The position numbers were made by a program, and so were the translations under genes. A stretch of 64,000 nucleotides of DNA, from the NCBI RefSeq assembly GCF_041909755.1, contig NZ_JAYRCW010000002.1:1-64000 (forward strand), in the 5' to 3' direction. The notes beneath the pieces are model-generated. The model was not told the DNA's origin. It saw only the letters and a list, made by a program, of their open reading frames with translations, and did not search any database. Shown here piece after piece: positions 63,647 through 64,000 of the stretch. This DNA is from Sandaracinobacteroides sp041909755. Its GTDB lineage: Bacteria; Pseudomonadota; Alphaproteobacteria; Sphingomonadales; Sphingomonadaceae. Position 1 is the stretch's first letter. The number at the start of each line of letters is the position of its first letter.

Positions 63647-64000
63647 ATGCTGAACATGAAGTCGCGCTACGCCATGCGTGCGCTCCTCTATCTGGCCGGC
63701 CGCCATGGCGAAGGGCCCGTTCAGATCGGCGAGATCGCCGACACCCAGCGGATTCCGCGCAAGTTCCTCACCGTGATCCTCTCGGAACTCTCCCGCGAAG
63801 GCATCATCGGCACGAAGCGCGGCCGGGCCGGCGGCTACTGGCTGGAAAAAGGCCCGTCCGAGATCAGCTATGGCGACATCGTCCGCATCACGCGCGGATC
63901 GCTGGCGCTGGTGCCCTGCGCCGCCCGGCTCGCCTATGAACCCTGCGACAATTGCGTGCCGGAAAGCGAATGCCATCTGCGGCTGGTGATGCTGGCCGTG
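63647..64000 (+). CDS. Rrf2-family regulator, cut by the window end
   Basis: At least 118 residues of an Rrf2 repressor (MKSRYAMRALLYLA, then IPRKFLTVILSELSREGI and KRGRAGGYWL). Start ATG at 63647 or 63656. Cysteines in VPCAARLAYEPCDNC and ESEC could bind an iron-sulfur cluster or zinc, as in IscR/NsrR/CymR. The C-terminus is beyond the window. Confidence 0.85.
   Translation, partial: MLNMKSRYAMRALLYLAGRHGEGPVQIGEIADTQRIPRKFLTVILSELSREGIIGTKRGRAGGYWLEKGPSEISYGDIVRITRGSLALVPCAARLAYEPCDNCVPESECHLRLVMLAV

Overview
The window is GC-rich, almost fully coding DNA of alphaproteobacterial, most likely sphingomonad, character. The grounds are three TonB-dependent receptors, several Nu-type glutathione transferases, the split gatC-gatA / gatB arrangement, an Ohr/OhrR pair and cytochrome bd genes. 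The genus cannot be read from the sequence. No stretch longer than 300 bases lacks a gene; the largest gaps (17527-17795, 42862-43103, 40670-40812, 3161-3305, 62950-63091) are covered under tRNA or regulatory entries or show nothing clear. The first 50 bases are poly-C low-complexity sequence and look like an assembly artefact.

Region A (0-17.7 kb) is mostly housekeeping. It has a secreted S10 peptidase and gatB, then an opposite-strand cassette (GT-C-like membrane protein, polyprenyl-phosphate glycosyltransferase, GtrA flippase) wedged between gatB and gatA-gatC. An overlapping acyl-CoA catabolic operon (two acyl-CoA-dehydrogenase-fold proteins, enoyl-CoA hydratase, MDR oxidoreductase) follows, then VOC, FrnE-like DsbA, prfC, a SnoaL-like protein, a class-C serine hydrolase, a lipoprotein and tRNA-Arg(ACG).

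Region B (17.7-40.8 kb) is a catabolic block that starts just after the tRNA. It holds four GSTs, DUF3237, a TonB receptor, SnoaL-like proteins, two SDRs, an MFS carrier, a carboxymuconolactone-decarboxylase-like protein, an SMP-30 lactonase-like protein, a VOC protein, two acyl-CoA ligases, a MetE-type zinc transferase and two MarR regulators. It also holds a six-gene operon: ligase, alpha/beta hydrolase, APH-type kinase, divergent enolase, 2-hydroxyacid dehydrogenase and a Ser-less alpha/beta hydrolase. Six promoter regions here share a dyad of the form (T)TAGn-WW-(A/C)CTAA-G, including the promoter of one MarR gene, so the block looks like one MarR regulon. The inferred role is uptake and degradation of a lipophilic, probably ether- or lactone-containing organic compound. 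The kinase-enolase-dehydrogenase trio is the most novel part.

Region C (40.8-53.6 kb) has two divergent TonB receptors, one followed by an exported tyrosine phosphatase. Next is an operon of a DUF2126 transglutaminase, an ATP-grasp/alpha-E fusion and a second transglutaminase, a conserved but biochemically poorly understood peptide-ligase neighbourhood, preceded by a perfect 16-bp palindrome.

Region D (53.6-64 kb) is respiratory and redox: trxC, an ArsR protein with BigR/SqrR-like cysteines, a methyltransferase, cydX, cydB and cydA on one strand, divergent from cydD-cydC, then nitronate monooxygenase, ohr/ohrR with a clear operator, and an Rrf2-family regulator cut by the window end.
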